Source of the DNA: Austropuccinia psidii
Lineage: Eukaryota; Basidiomycota; Pucciniomycetes; Pucciniales; Sphaerophragmiaceae
Direction: 5' to 3'
Assembly: GCA_023105745.1 (NCBI GenBank)
Contig: JALGQZ010000001.1
Coordinates: 46,623,662 to 46,687,661 of the forward strand
DNA length: 64,000 nucleotides
Shown: positions 35,631 to 47,893 of the stretch, one piece after another
Layout: each line of letters starts with the position of its first letter
Numbering within the stretch: the stretch's first letter is position 1
Translations under genes and position numbers: made by a program
The notes under the pieces: generated by a model
Database searches by the model: none
Seen by the model: only the letters and a program-made list of their open reading frames with translations
What the model was told of the DNA's origin: nothing

Positions 35631-36600
35631 GTGGACTTGAACCTTGCAGAAAATCTGTGGAATACCACAGCTGCAAAGAAGGAGAAGATTCAGTGAGTTC
35701 AGTCAGTTTGGAACTGATTTCTAGAGTCATGGGAAAAAAAGGAAACATCAACTCAGATATGCATATCAAAATAGTGAAGGTCATCAAGAGTTGGGGCCAT
35801 AGGTCCATTTATGGCTCCCTCAAGGTCCTCAATGTGGGGCCCCAATCATCAAACCAGGACCTCACCTCCAACTCTGGGGAGGTCACTATTCTTCAAGGCC
35901 CTGTACCATCCTCAATGGGTCCAGGCCATAAGGTCCAAAAGGCCTCCAATTGGTCCTTTGGACCCCCTGTAACCCCAGAAAAAATTGGGTTCAAGGGGGC
36001 CAAATTGGTCCTGGGTACTATAATAGCCCCCACTGACCATAGACTGTTGGCCATAAAAATCCAAAATTGACCAAAAATGACCAAAATTCAAGAATTCAAG
36101 AGAATTGCCATGGGGTGGCAAGGACCAGGAATGACCTCAAAAGGACATGTGGGCCCTTTTACTCAAGAATTATGGGGACAAGACCCCTTTTCAGTTATTC
36201 ATACTGAAGGATCTGGTGCAAGAAGAGGCCTCAAGAGGTTATGGTCATTTCTTGGGAGTGGCTAGGAATTCATATAGCCATTCTTCATCATTTTTCAAGC
36301 TGGAAATGATAGTTTCCTCCATTTTGAGATTCAGCCCATGGACACCAACATTCCTTGATTCAAAGTAGAAAGACTCCAGGCATAAAATAACTCAAGAAAG
36401 GGAATCACTTACTTAATTAAGAAAAAAAATTAAAGAAAGGAAGAAAGAACAAAGAGAATGAAGGGAAAGATTTACAGGATAATGGTGAAGAGGAAAGAAA
36501 ATTAAAAATTGAAGATTTTGAAAATTTGGTGGGAATTGGGGATGACACTCAAGAGTGGCAGGATATTATGGTTTTCACACCAGTCACAAGAGGGGGATAC
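35631..36600 (+). other. Chromovirus copy 3: 3' untranslated region
   Basis: Contains AAAATTGACCAAAAATGACC-like low-complexity stretches and a purine-rich tail, ending in the tract CACAAGAGGGGGATAC directly before the LTR at 36601. A 149-codon open frame at 35621-36070 has no recognisable domain and was not accepted as a gene. The coding part of this copy is missing. Confidence 0.55.
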
Positions 36601-37340
36601 TGTGACAGCCACTATCAGGGGTAAGGGTATTCAACATTCAACCCACTCAAACTAATGAAACCAGAAAATCCAGTATGTGTATCAGGAATAAGTTTCAGCA
36701 AATCTTCTTGCTGAAACATGTATACAGCTTGGTTCATCAATACAACCTGTTAATACTTGTACAGGCTTGATATTCCAAATACAGTTTTGGATTCACAAAA
36801 CGGAAACTGTATGATCACCCAACTCCACCACACCTCTTGTACAGACCCTGTATTATTCAAATCAATTCAAATGAAGATTCCTCAAGAAAATTCACTCTTT
36901 GGATAAGGGCTGGTGGATTCTCACATGTACCAGCCCCTCTTCCTCCCTCTGGGGACTTTTCTCCAGTCAATTAATATATTTGATTTATTATTTAAGAAAT
37001 ATTCTTACTATTATTTTGGGGTATTATATTCATTGGTATCAAGTTGGTCTTTGCCTTTTCCTCACCTGTTCAGTAGAGTTGTGGTGGCCATATCTTTATT
37101 AACCCTTCTCTTTATTTCTGACAGGTTGAAACAGTGGCCTTGAGCTTGTTTTTGGTTGGCTCTTTTTATTATTTACTCTTACTTTCATTGTTTCTGCTTT
37201 CTTATATTTAGTTTATTAGCAATTCTATCTTTATTACACTCTTAAGTGTACTCAATCATATTCCATCCTTGAACCCTCCATAAGTGAGTTCCAGTTTACT
37301 GAGTGCCAGGCCCTCTTCACTTCAAAGACACCCTGTGACA
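36601..37340 (+). repeat. Chromovirus copy 3: 3' LTR
   Basis: It is 740 bp, starts TGTGACAGCC and ends CACCCTGTGACA. It aligns with the family 1 LTR through its second half (GGTTGAAACAGTGG, GAGTGCCAGGCCCTCTTCA). It keeps both stem-loops: GGCTGGTG with TACCAGCC (36908-36935), and CTGGGGA with TCTCCAG (36949-36966). Confidence 0.85.
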
Positions 37341-39078
37341 ACACCCCCAAAAAAGATTGAATGGCTCCAATTTCTAAGTTTAGTGAAAAAAATGAGTTAA
37401 AATATTTCTTTCTTATCTTAAAGAAAAACAAATGATCTTAAAATTTTCTTTTTATTTTTTTATTTATTATATATGTTTCAAAAATATAAAATTGAATTAT
37501 TCAATTGAATTCTTTTGTTTTTTTCCCTTGAAAAGAATCTTTCTTTCTTTTTATTTCCCCTATGGGGATCAGTGTAGAAAGGAATACATAATACTATCTC
37601 TTCAGTTCTCATTGAGTTTCATTTACAATTACCTTTACTCATTAATAATACATTTTATGAGTCTCTACTAATATTGGATAAAACCTTCACATTATAAATT
37701 AATCATCCAGCTTAATATTTGATGAAGGGACTTCATGGAAAATACAGAATTACATGAAATTTCTCTGCACTTACCCATAAACATATTCTAATGAAGTATT
37801 CCCAAATCATTAAGTTTGGCTAAATTGCTCCAGAATCTCAAATTTTATAACTAGGTTTTTTTCCTCAGTCATAAAATCTATTATGGACTGCATATATTGG
37901 CTCCCTCCCATTGTTTACACAACTCTTTAGGTTGTTCATTCTGAATCCTTCATATGTTCAAAATTGGCGCAAAGTTGTTAGTTACATCATTATCAACACA
38001 TTTTGAGTTTTAAAAAATTAAACCATATGTTTAAACTCACTGTTAGGTTAGTTAATTTAACCAATTTGTGCAATATTGGTTGATATCTTTGTCATTAATA
38101 TCTTTTGTAATTTCTTGCTTTGCTTTTTTCAACTTAATCTATTTGTATTATCTTTTGACATATCACTCCGCTGTGGGTTATTCCTTTAGTGAGTGTAAAT
38201 CCTGAGTTCCAATACCAAAAAGAAAATTCAAACATACCCTCGTTGTTGTGGCCCCAAGAATTAGACTCATATATTTGAACAGTCCTTTCATTTGAAAAAA
38301 ATGGAGCTCTCTAGTGACTACTCTACATTGAAATTATTAATGCACTTAGGTCCACATGGGGTCCCACAATCCATTGAAAAAAGGGTGGTGTCTATATAGC
38401 AGTCCCCTAAATAGATTAAATTGTTATTGCTTCAATATTTAAACACAAGTAATAATTTTATAGATCTCTTTGAAGAGAAACTGCAATTTTCTCAATCTAC
38501 TTTGTTTGAAATGTCAAATCTAACCTGTAAGCTTATAAAGGAAATCATATCTGATAGTTGAATGTCTAATTACCAATTTAGTTAACGTAATGTAAAAAAA
38601 GAAAGTGTGAAGACTTCATTTGACGTCAAACAATTTTATTCCCCAAAAAGTAAACTCAAGTTGACTTCGTTTTGTCAATCCATCAGTACTTGCACTTTGG
38701 CTACAACTTTGATCATGACTGAGAAAAGCTCATTCAACAAAATGTCCATGCAAAACTCAGCGCAGACAAACTAAACTTTTTACCAACTCAACTAACTTCC
38801 TCCGTACAAAAATGGGCAAATTCATTTAACGCCTGGCTTTAGTATGTAAAAAGTGGCTTTTGCGCTGCGCACAAATTGAAAATTCTCTCAAATTTATTTA
38901 GAATGTTTCCTCGTTGTTTATTACGTCATATGGTACCTTGCCATTATTTTCAAAATTGGTATTATGTTATGCGCTTCTGGGGTAGTGATTATTTATTACC
39001 GCATATAAAGATTGTGTCGTGAAGACTGCCCTTTGTGGTGATTTTGTTGATTAGTGAGCGTATTACTACATAAATCCA
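37341..39078. other. AT-rich flank downstream of the AsnRS gene
   Basis: No gene or repeat boundary was recognised. Open frames are short and without known motifs. The last few hundred bases are the 3' flank of the minus-strand AsnRS gene. Confidence 0.5.
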
Positions 39079-41316
39079 TTATGGTGTGCAGCGAGAAGTG
39101 TATCTATTTAAGCAAATTCGAGATCAGTAAAGAAGATGGCAAAAAAGATTAAAAAACAATCAAGGGCCAACCTTGGGTACAATGAGCATTCTCGAACGTG
39201 TTGCCTATTCAAAAGCCATGCCAAAAAGCGCTAGCCGCAAAAAATAAAAAAAATGTAGATTAGGGGGAGGTTACTTTAAAAAGAAAGCAACAAGTTATTG
39301 CGCTTACTTCAACTCCCAAACCATAGCCGCCATGCTCACAAGTTCCATACTTTCGCTGATCTGTATACCTGTAAGAACAAAATTAAATTGATGATGAGCT
39401 GAGGCATGTCACTGGGCAATGATATACAGCTTACCAATAGTATGGATCAGACGGAATGCCTGCACCCTTATAAGCTTCAATGAGCTCGGCATAACCAGTC
39501 ATTCTCATTGAACCTCCCACGATTTCACCCACTCCAGGCATGAGGACATCAACACTTTCAGTAAATTTTTCATTGCCTGGTATACGTTTCATATAGAAGG
39601 CTTTGATTTCTTTTGGAAAGTTGATCAAGAAGATAGGTACGTTGAAGGTGTCAGTCATCAGCCTTTCAGGGGCTTCAGGGATATCATCAGCAATTGTGAA
39701 GGGTCCTCCACCATCTTCTTCAGCTTTTTCAATACCGCGTTCATTGAGCCAAGCAATTGCGTCTTTGTATTCCATGCGTTTAAAGGGTCGACTTGGGTAT
39801 TTGAAATCGGGATTTAAACTATCCACTAAAGCTTTGATTTTTGGGTTAGCCAGTAAGATATCTAGCGTTGAACATATCTGTCGTCCAACAGCCAAAAAGA
39901 ACAGATTGAGTAAGGGATCATCTCGATGGGGCCCATAGTATTGTTTTTATTAAATACTAACCACTTCTTCAATGTGCGCCAAAAGCTCATCAAATGTGAG
40001 AAAGGCCAACTCAGCTTCAAGGTGAGTATACTCGCTCAAATGCCGACGTGTCTAATAGAACAGAATCAAGTTGAAATCTTGAGCAAAATCAAAACACTGA
40101 TTTAATTGATTGGAATAAGAAGCTCACTCTACTTTTTTCAGCGCGAAAACTTTCTTGAATACAGAAACAATCACCCAAACTTGGTAAACAAGTCTCTAGA
40201 TAAAGTTGGGAGCTTTGAGTAAGGTAAGCTTTTTCTCCGTAGTAGTCGAATGCAAATAAGGTCGATCCGCCCTAAATTTACTTAAAAAACCACGTCAAAT
40301 CTTGCTTTGATTTTTTTGCATGACGAGTTGAGACGGGCAAACCTCGACTTGAGTTTGAACCATGCAAGGAGGAGTGACTTCAACCATGGATAGTTTGGCG
40401 TAAGATTTTCTGAATGCATCCAATAAGGCAAATCGCACTTTAAGAACACCAGAGGCGATTTCGCCTCGAATGACGAGATGTCGACGATCGGCCAGAGTAT
40501 CAGGTCCAGAGTCTTCAGAGATCTGATTATTGAATGCCTCAGCATCACCTGGTGCTTTGCCAACTACTTGCCACCAATCAACCTGAAGTTCATGACCATC
40601 TGGAGCGACTTTGCCTTGAGGAAGTTCGAGGACTTTTCCGGTTAATTGAATAGTTGACTCGGTGGTCAAGGTAAGAGCATCATAAGTCTGAGCCTAGGAA
40701 GACGTCAAGATCGATAAGAACATTGTAGTCAAACTGAACGAAGCAGAGATGAATCGCTAACCAATTTCCCAGCCAAAACACATTGTAAGAAGCCAGTTCC
40801 ATCACGCAAGACGACAAAAACAAGACCTTTTTGTTGCCTCAAGCGATGTACCCAGCCAAAAAGCCTGACCTTGGTACCCCTATTTTCGATGGCTTGATGA
40901 ATTTTGATACGTTTTGCGAGACCGTCTGTTTCGGTCAAGACGATCTTACGAGCTTCTTCCAGTTTAGCTTCTTCATCTGCTTTTGAGGGCTGATTGGTTT
41001 GATTTGATTTTTCGCTTTTGGTTAGCTTCAATGATTTTTTAAGATGAATTTCATAAGCCTTCTTCGCACGCTTAAGAGCAGTTGCAGTCGCTGGCAGGAA
41101 TGAACCAGGCTGATCAGCCGATTCGGATGATTTGAAAACCAAGCAAGACAACTCGGTGGTAGATTTCGACAAATAGGCACCTAGGATGGATTGATAAGGC
41201 TGAGACTGAGTGCCGCTTCCGGAAGTATCGGAACCCTTCGCTTCATCGATGTAGACCGGTGGATTGGACGGCAAAGCCTGCTGGATGGCAGCCTGATCCT
41301 GCGATTCGGACGACAT
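39079..41316 (-). CDS. Cytosolic asparaginyl-tRNA synthetase
   Basis: Charges tRNA-Asn with asparagine for cytosolic protein synthesis (class IIb). Eight exons on the minus strand: 41316-40762, 40693-40343, 40271-40128, 40051-39962, 39877-39435, 39368-39308, 39230-39172, 39103-39079; all introns are 66-84 bases and GT-AG. The joined frame is 575 residues, normal for the eukaryotic cytosolic form. Residues 1-130: lysine-rich eukaryotic extension. About 135-250: OB-fold anticodon-binding domain (LFGWVHRLR). Then [11 protein letters not shown], motif 2 with FRAE (about 344) and [14 protein letters not shown] (351-364), PYYW, and motif 3 GLGVER (544-549). It ends [10 protein letters not shown], the last 8 residues coming from a 25-base exon. 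It appears intact. The yeast equivalent is DED81. Confidence 0.95.
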
Positions 41317-42062
41317 TCGTTGTTGGATGTGCTTGGTCGACCGAAGAAGTCGTCTCCCAGAACCAGCGAAGGATTATTGCTCGATGGCGGACGAGCTGGC
41401 TCAACCGACCGAGCGATTTTCGATTCCCTCGATCCAAACCCTGCCCTGCTGGCCCTGATCAGGATGACACCGGTGACAATCTCCACCAAGCTCTTGACGG
41501 AGAACACCAGTGGGAGAGAAGGCGCAGGCCAAGAGCCTCATCAAGCTCAATCTATCAGGTTGGATCCTGGCTCGAGCATGTTTTGGTTCCTTCAGACAGG
41601 CACTGACTGCTGATCCTGCGAATACTCTTCTAGGCCAACGATAACTGGAGACCATCCAGCACATGGCCTGTTGGGTTAGATGGCCTGGTTTGGATGCAAG
41701 GATCTTTGTTTCTTTGGAAAGGCCCAAGGAGATCAAGCGACGCCGTCACTCGACCCATGCCTGGATAATTGCAGTGAGCTGGCAAGGATCACCAACCTCA
41801 ACAATCAGATCCAAGAAGAGATGTTTGGAGGCAGCTTACATCTTGGAGCCAAATCTAATCCCTCCGACGGATCTCATGGGAGCAGGCCAACCCAAGACTT
41901 GACAACTCTGCGAAGCTTTGGGTGGAAGTTGCGGCGATGGCCCGAGATTTCAAGCAGATTCCAGTTTAATCCTTGTCCGGTAGCCTGAATCTTGTCGCAA
42001 ACGACTCAGCTCCCCTCAGTCATCACATCATCCATCCAGGAAAGGGACAACCAAAGTTTCAA
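41317..42062. promoter_or_regulatory. Shared upstream region of AsnRS and ITPase
   Basis: 746 bases between the start codons of two divergently transcribed genes, so both promoters must lie here. It is visibly richer in G and C than the repeats around it and has open frames on both strands (up to 140 codons, extending into AsnRS exon 1). None shows a known domain. No TATA box stands out. Confidence 0.6.
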
Positions 42063-43276
42063 ATGTCAACTCATAAACTAAGTCAGCTTGTTTCATGACT
42101 GCTCCTCTCGAAATGTATCCACCGAGCTTAGCTTCGCTTGCTTTGGCTTCAAGAATTCTTATCAAAATAATAATTTTTTTCGATATTAACCATTCACAGT
42201 ATTCGTCACTGGCAATGCTAACAAGCTAAAAGAGGTGAAGAAAATTCTAAGTTCAGAGGATCAATCAAGTTCAGGAAGTATTCAAGTCGAATCAGTAGAT
42301 TTAGACCGTCAGCTTCCAACCTTTTTAAAAATTCGAGTTCCCCAGCTAAAATTCTTCCCAACTCATGAGTTGTCGCTCGCATTTTTATTGACTTAGTGCC
42401 AGAAACTCAAGGCTCAACGCAAGATGTAGCTCGAGAGAAAGCGTCGGCAGCTGCTAAGCTCCTGGGAAGGCCTTGTATTACCGAGGCAAGCTTTCAAATT
42501 TAAAATTGGACTGTCAAAAGCTAAAATCAATCATCATTCGGCCAAAGTTGAACGTCATTGAATCGTGAACATCCGTAGGATACTGCATTGTGCTTCAAAG
42601 CCATGAATGGTTTGCCCGGTCAGTATCCCTTCTACAACAGACTCGTTCAACAGGATTAAGTACTGATTCACATTCAATTTTAACGCATCATATTAGGTCC
42701 TTACATTAAATGTAATTTATTTCTAAACAAAATTAGCTTCCTCCCTAGTATTTAATGATAATAGTAATTTGGATCTCTTTTGATAGGGTTTTTGAAAGAG
42801 CTAGGTCTCGAAGGTTGGTCAAGCTTAAATAAATCCTCCATTTTATGTCCTTTTTCGCTTACAGCATTTCGGGCATCCTTTCGAACCTTAACGGATGAAT
42901 ACGACTATTAGGCCTTAACAAAATGCTTGTTGGATTCCCAACTACCGACGCCACCGCCCTTTGCACCTTTGCATACTGTGAGGGTCCTGGAAAAGACCCT
43001 ATTCTTTTTGAGGGTGCCACTGAGGGGAAAATAGTGCCCGCTCGTGGCCCAGAAAATTTCGGTTGGGATCCAATTTTTGAAGTGGCTGGAACCGGCTCAA
43101 CGTGAGTGACTACCTGACGCGATTGCCAAATCCTCATGACCCTGTCCGCTCAAGCTCTACTTCTTGCTTTAAAACGTTTCATTAGATACGCGGAAATGAC
43201 CTCCGATCAAAAGAATGGTCTTTCACATCGCTCAAAAGCTCTAGCTAAATTACGCCAGCACTTTGTAGATTTATGA
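42063..43276 (+). CDS. HAM1: ITP/XTP pyrophosphatase (HAM1/ITPA family)
   Basis: Hydrolyses ITP, dITP and XTP to monophosphates, keeping deaminated purines out of nucleic acids; cytosolic. Eight exons: 42063-42081, 42200-42307, 42397-42485, 42579-42618, 42697-42711, 42787-42813, 42912-43101, 43186-43276. They give 192 residues, the usual family length. Motifs: TGNANK (10-15), DLPETQG (42-48), ITEDTALCF (70-78), LPGPYIKWF (84-92), GWDPIF (150-155), SHRSKAL (176-182). The ATG at 42063 was chosen because the ATG at 42095 joins out of frame, while 42063 gives [15 protein letters not shown]. The third intron (42486-42578) begins GCAAGC, a GC-AG intron; exon 5 is only 15 bases. It appears functional. 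Confidence 0.93.
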
Positions 43277-43880
43277 CGACTCCACTTAAACTACTCGACC
43301 CAGTTTTTGATTTGTAATAGTCGTTTGTCAGCTTCGCGTTGACTAAAGAGCTTAGAACCAGCTATTAAGAAATTCTCGCAAACAGCCTGCCGACGGCAAC
43401 AACGCTTCAAGGTATGATGAATATACATCTCAAATGCCCAACGTTGCAATTTAAAGAGACAGTCGCTTAAATTAATTTTCAAAAACCATTAAGACGTTTA
43501 TTGTCGGTCTTTGGCGATTCTGATCCCATATTTTTGACGATTCAACATATCATTTGAGCTTAAGTCTTTGAGTTTTAATCTACCCAGAGAAGGCAATGAA
43601 TGAATTACAGATTAACGGTTTTGAATTACATTTCAAATCAAAATTACTGCCTGGAACAATTTGAAGGAGACGGCGGGAGAGTTTTTGCCTCTTCAACAAA
43701 CTTCAAGGCCCTTCCTTATCTTCAATCAGCTAAAAACAAATGATGTATTAAAAAATCACAGAAATAGGATAGATTTATCATTACTTGGAGGTGAATTGCC
43801 CAAAATGGATATAGCTTTGAAGTAAATTAGTGATTTCCTGTTAATAATTCTGGTTTAGGCAAAACCTATCAAGCTAATTT
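43277..43880 (-). other. Downstream region with coding-like minus-strand pieces
   Basis: Convergent to the ITPase gene, the minus strand holds short coding-like stretches next to plausible splice sites: ALKFVEEAKTLPPSPS (about 43710-43660), a segment ending KYGIRIAKDRQ before a stop (about 43500), and a 63-codon frame at 43482-43291. They may be an unrecognised small gene, a remnant, or chance. I could not assemble a convincing protein. Confidence 0.25.
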
Positions 43881-45315
43881 ACATTTAGCTTGAGTTACGA
43901 CTTTGCAAGTACTGGGTGATAGTGCCTGACCCAGGAGGGAAAAACAACTTCAATTCATTTCTAGTGATGGTTGACAGATTTAGAAATAGTTTCCAAGTCA
44001 CGAAGAAGAAACAGAAATGAACACTCCTATGATAACTTGGAAGAATATAACACCACACTGTGGAGTCCCAAGAATTATCATTAGTGATAAAGACCCCAAG
44101 CTTATATCTGAATTCTGGGCTAATCTCTATGATATTCTGGGAACTAGACTTCCCTTTTCCATAGCCCATCATTCACAAACAGATGGATTAGCAGAGTGGA
44201 TAACTCAAACAATGGATGACATCATAAGGAGGCTTTGTGATTATGAAATGGAAAAAAGACCATAATTGATATGCCTCTGATTAGATCACAATCCTTCCAG
44301 AAGTTTGACTGGCATATCTCACCAGTAAACACTCAGTAACTGGTAAAACATCATCCACCCTAGGGAAAGGATTTATCCCTTTGTTACTTGCAGACTATTT
44401 GAGGAAGAACCTTCTGGCAGTGAACCAAATAGCTAACAACTCCCAAAGAATGTGGTATAAGGCCTGTGACACTGATGCAAAATGAAGCAAAAAAGCCAAA
44501 AAAATATCACAACAAGAGGTATGACACAGCACATGAGGAACCTAAATTCAAAGCAGGAGACCAAGTATTTGTCTCAAACCTTAGCTTTGCAAGCCATAAA
44601 GGACAAAAGAAAATGAGGCATTCATATGGAGGAACTTTTTTCATCATCAAGAGTATGGGGATAAATACAGTGGAGGTCAAACTCAGTGAGTAATTATCCA
44701 GGAAATCCCTGTCTTCCCAGCTCGCCTGGTGAAACCCTTACATCAAAAATATTACCCAATATTACTAACAAGGAGGATAGCCACCTTACCAGAGAAGGTA
44801 ATGGAACAATAATTACCAGGACAATCTCATAAAAAATCAGAATGCATGGAGTTGAAGCTGATAGAAATCATCTTATTATGTTTAAGAAACAAGCAGTAGA
44901 CAAAGACAGGTAGCTGCCATAAGAAGAAATTTTAAATTTGCATATGAGCTTAAAGAATATCAGGTGTTTGGAAATGATGCAGACACTAAAGGTAAAATGA
45001 AATGCAATATTAAAGAAAGAGAGAAGAACACACATCTTTAAGAATTAATAAAACAAGTCAGGCTTAACTAAGGTTACAACCATCTAGAAAAATACTGAGA
45101 AAATTCAGCCAGTAAATGTGGTCATTTGGAAGAGAAATTTTGTCTCTCCCATAAGTAATAATTCCTATTTCTACAGGATATGAAATGGAAGAGCTATAAG
45201 GCTTCAAAATTCCAGCTGAGCATAAACCTTAATTTAAACATCTAAAATAAATTATTCAGTTTTCATCAGTAGTACATCTCTTGGAAAAATCCATCAATGC
45301 ACTCAAGGGGGGCTA
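43881..45315 (+). pseudogene. Degenerate Gypsy integrase and C-terminus
   Basis: Relic of a family 2/3-like element: integrase core (DPGGKNNFNSFLVMVDRF, then IISDKDPKLISEFWANL and QTDGLAEWITQ, about 43920-44265). It is followed by the integrase C-terminus (PKFKAGDQVFVSNLSFASHK, about 44545-44605; IPVFPARLVKPLHQKY, about 44705-44752). Many stops occur and the upstream half is missing. It ends at a purine tract, AAGGGGGGCTA, before a possible LTR at 45316. Confidence 0.75.
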
Positions 45316-45681
45316 TGTGATAATACTATTTTTAAGCCTCCAGCGTCAATAGAAAAAATCAAAAATACTACACTCTCATAAGATATTAAAATGATAACAA
45401 TTCTATTTTCAAATTTGAAATTGATTCTAAAGTATTGATTAAAAACCCATTAAAGAGATTATTGTCAATAATGAGAAGGTAAGGCTATGAAATAATTTAC
45501 TCACAGCTGGGTTGCCAATACAGCTCAAATGTTACCAAAGCTTTTTTCTGAGACAGGTCAAAACACCCTTTATTAAATATTAAAAATACCTTTGAGCCTT
45601 CTTAGCCTTTCAATGCTTAGTTAAACTGGGTTCCTAAATGTATGGATAAAGTATGAGTGTTTTCTAAGCTCTTTCTTTTAA
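45316..45681 (+). repeat. Possible LTR start of the degenerate Gypsy copy
   Basis: TGTGATAATACTATTTTTAA follows a G-rich purine tract at 45305-45315, as at the 3' LTR of the other elements. No second copy of this LTR is in the window, so the call rests on position only. Its end is not defined. Confidence 0.35.
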
Positions 45682-45902
45682 GGATTAAGAATTGATCAAG
45701 GTCTTAAAATTGAAATTCCACATTATTTAATCATTAGTTGTAAGCCCTACATAGAGGGTGTTTATCCTGCTATTGCTCATACCCTGACCAATAACATGGC
45801 TCCAGAAGATGGTTATACAGCTTCTGATGCACCTGGGCTGGTAGATAATGCCTTGAACATTTATTATAGAATCCATTCAGCCCATATGTGGAAGAATGGT
45901 AA
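45682..45902 (+). pseudogene. Unrecognised coding relic U1, left half
   Basis: An open, coding-like stretch (IEIPHYLIISCKPYIEGVYP, NNMAPEDGYTASDAPGLVDN, IYYRIHSAHMWKNG) runs into the family 3 target site GGTAA. A second coding-like stretch begins just beyond the other end of the element (56521). No family was recognised. It could be a host gene or another transposon destroyed by the insertion. Confidence 0.45.
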
Positions 45903-47893
45903 TGTGAGCCTTTGAGATATGACCACATACCCAATAAGGTCACAAGAAAGACTCAGAATAATTATACCTTTAAGATAATTATACTAAAATTACTTAGAAT
46001 AATTATACATTAAAAATAATTACTTCAAAAATACAAAAATACCATAAATTGGTACAAAAATTGGTTTAACTTAAAAACCAATGAATCAACATGTGAAATA
46101 AATTATACCATTGGATTCTCCATGGTAAAATACACATATACCATTTTTATGGCATATCTGTAAAGTCAATATTTAATGAGTTATAAGGAATAATACCTTA
46201 TAAAAACCATAAATCCTTATTTATTTCAAACTCCAATGAAACAACATGTGAAATAAATTTTACAATTGGATTCCCCATGAAAATTCACACATGAAACAAT
46301 TAATGAGCTAATTTCCAAAGTTAATACTTAAGGAATTAACCTGAATATATGCACTTTTTTGGTCAATGCATATATTCAAGGATCATAGCTAATATCTCTT
46401 AAACTATACAAGATAGAGTGATGAACCTAAAATAAAGTTACCACGTAATTACTGTAGGAACACAGATATGAACTTTATCTTACAATTTATAAACAAGGTT
46501 GAAACCTATGATGAAATATTGATAAAAACCAACAGAGCTGTTGACCACTTTGTTGTGAAAGTGGTCCAAACTTAAAATAAAGAACACAGTTGGATTCTAC
46601 TACTTCATTCATGAAGAATGATGTAATTTTTATTATTAAATTCAGGGTATAACCCCCTGAAATCATGATTTGAAGTTTAAAATATTGAATTTTGACAGAA
46701 AAGATGAGTTACAAGAAAAATCATCAAAATTAGAGTTTTGATGATGTAATGAAAAGCTCTTGGCAGAATAATAAGGTTATGTCAGGCTATCAGAATTAAC
46801 TCTCTGAATTGCTTTAGCGTGTAAAACTTAAAAGTTATTGAGGATCAAAGTTTGAGCTTAATTTGAGCAGTTATGATCACCTACTGTAACCTTAAATTAA
46901 GTTTAACAGTCATATGAGTGATAAAATTGGTGAATACTATCAGTTTATGATTAAAACTAATAAAATCCACGAAATTTGGGGTTCTGCCAAGCCTCTGATG
47001 TCATCAAACTTAGAGTTATAGTGATAACTCTAAATAATGGTGTAATAATGATGTAATATGGTTTGATCATGATGTAATCATCCTCAAACCTTGAAATATT
47101 GATCAATTCCAGTGGATATTATCAGTACACGTCTACTAGAAGCCTGTTGGACTCTAGGAGGGAGGTATTTACTATAAATAGAGCTCTTTTTACTCTGTTT
47201 TCCCCTCAGACGCATCAAAAACATTAAATCAATTAAATCAAAGCTAATTTCTTTATTCTTTATATATAAAACTATTATATTATTAAAGACCAAAGACCAC
47301 CTTGTTGTAATCATCTATTTTGACGTGATGAAATCATTTATTTAATTGTTTTTGTTAAAAATCTCTCCAAAAACTCATTCCCACATAAAAATCAAGAATA
47401 TTAGTAATTTTCTTTATTTTTTATTGTAAATACAATTTGAAAAAGTTGTATTTATATCTTTGGGCGTAAAATATTTCAAAATTATTATATTGAGTGTTAA
47501 AAGTAAGTTATTTTCTCTTTATTATTATTTTAATAATTTTTTAATTAATATAAATAGTATTTATATTAATTTATAACTTTAATATTGGTAATATTATTGT
47601 TATTAATTGTTTTTTATTAATAAAAAACAGTTTTTTACACCTTTATCATTTGTTTGTAACAATAATAAAGTGCCTTTAAATATATTAATTTTTTTATATT
47701 AATATATTTATTTTATTATATAAATTATATTATTATATTTTATTAATAATATAATCTTTTTACGCCATAATTATAATAATTCTTTATTATTATAATTATT
47801 TTTATCTTATTTATTTCAATTATAAGGACATTCATAGTACAATAAGTAAAATATTAGTAATGTTTACTTATTGTTTCATAGTCAAACCTTACA
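45903..47893 (+). repeat. Family 3 5' LTR
   Basis: It starts TGTGAGCCTTTGAGATATGA and ends TCATAGTCAAACCTTACA. It is followed by TTTGGGGGCCTGGCTGTGAT, whose first ten bases equal those after the family 2 LTR (candidate primer-binding site). Confidence 0.95.

Noticed and set aside
35621..36070. 149-codon frame as a gene
   Set aside because: Low-complexity, no domain, and positioned in the 3' untranslated part of a chromovirus copy.
38160..38240. Possible tRNA-like B box near GAGTTCCAATACC
   Set aside because: No matching A box or cloverleaf could be folded by eye.
41191..41613. 140-codon plus-strand frame opposite the AsnRS start
   Set aside because: Its first part is antisense to AsnRS exon 1 and it has no recognisable domain; probably a shadow.
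42095..42114. ATG at 42095 as the ITPase start (MTAPLE...)
   Set aside because: With the only available donor and acceptor it joins exon 2 out of frame, whereas 42063-42081 joins in frame and gives the family's N-terminus.
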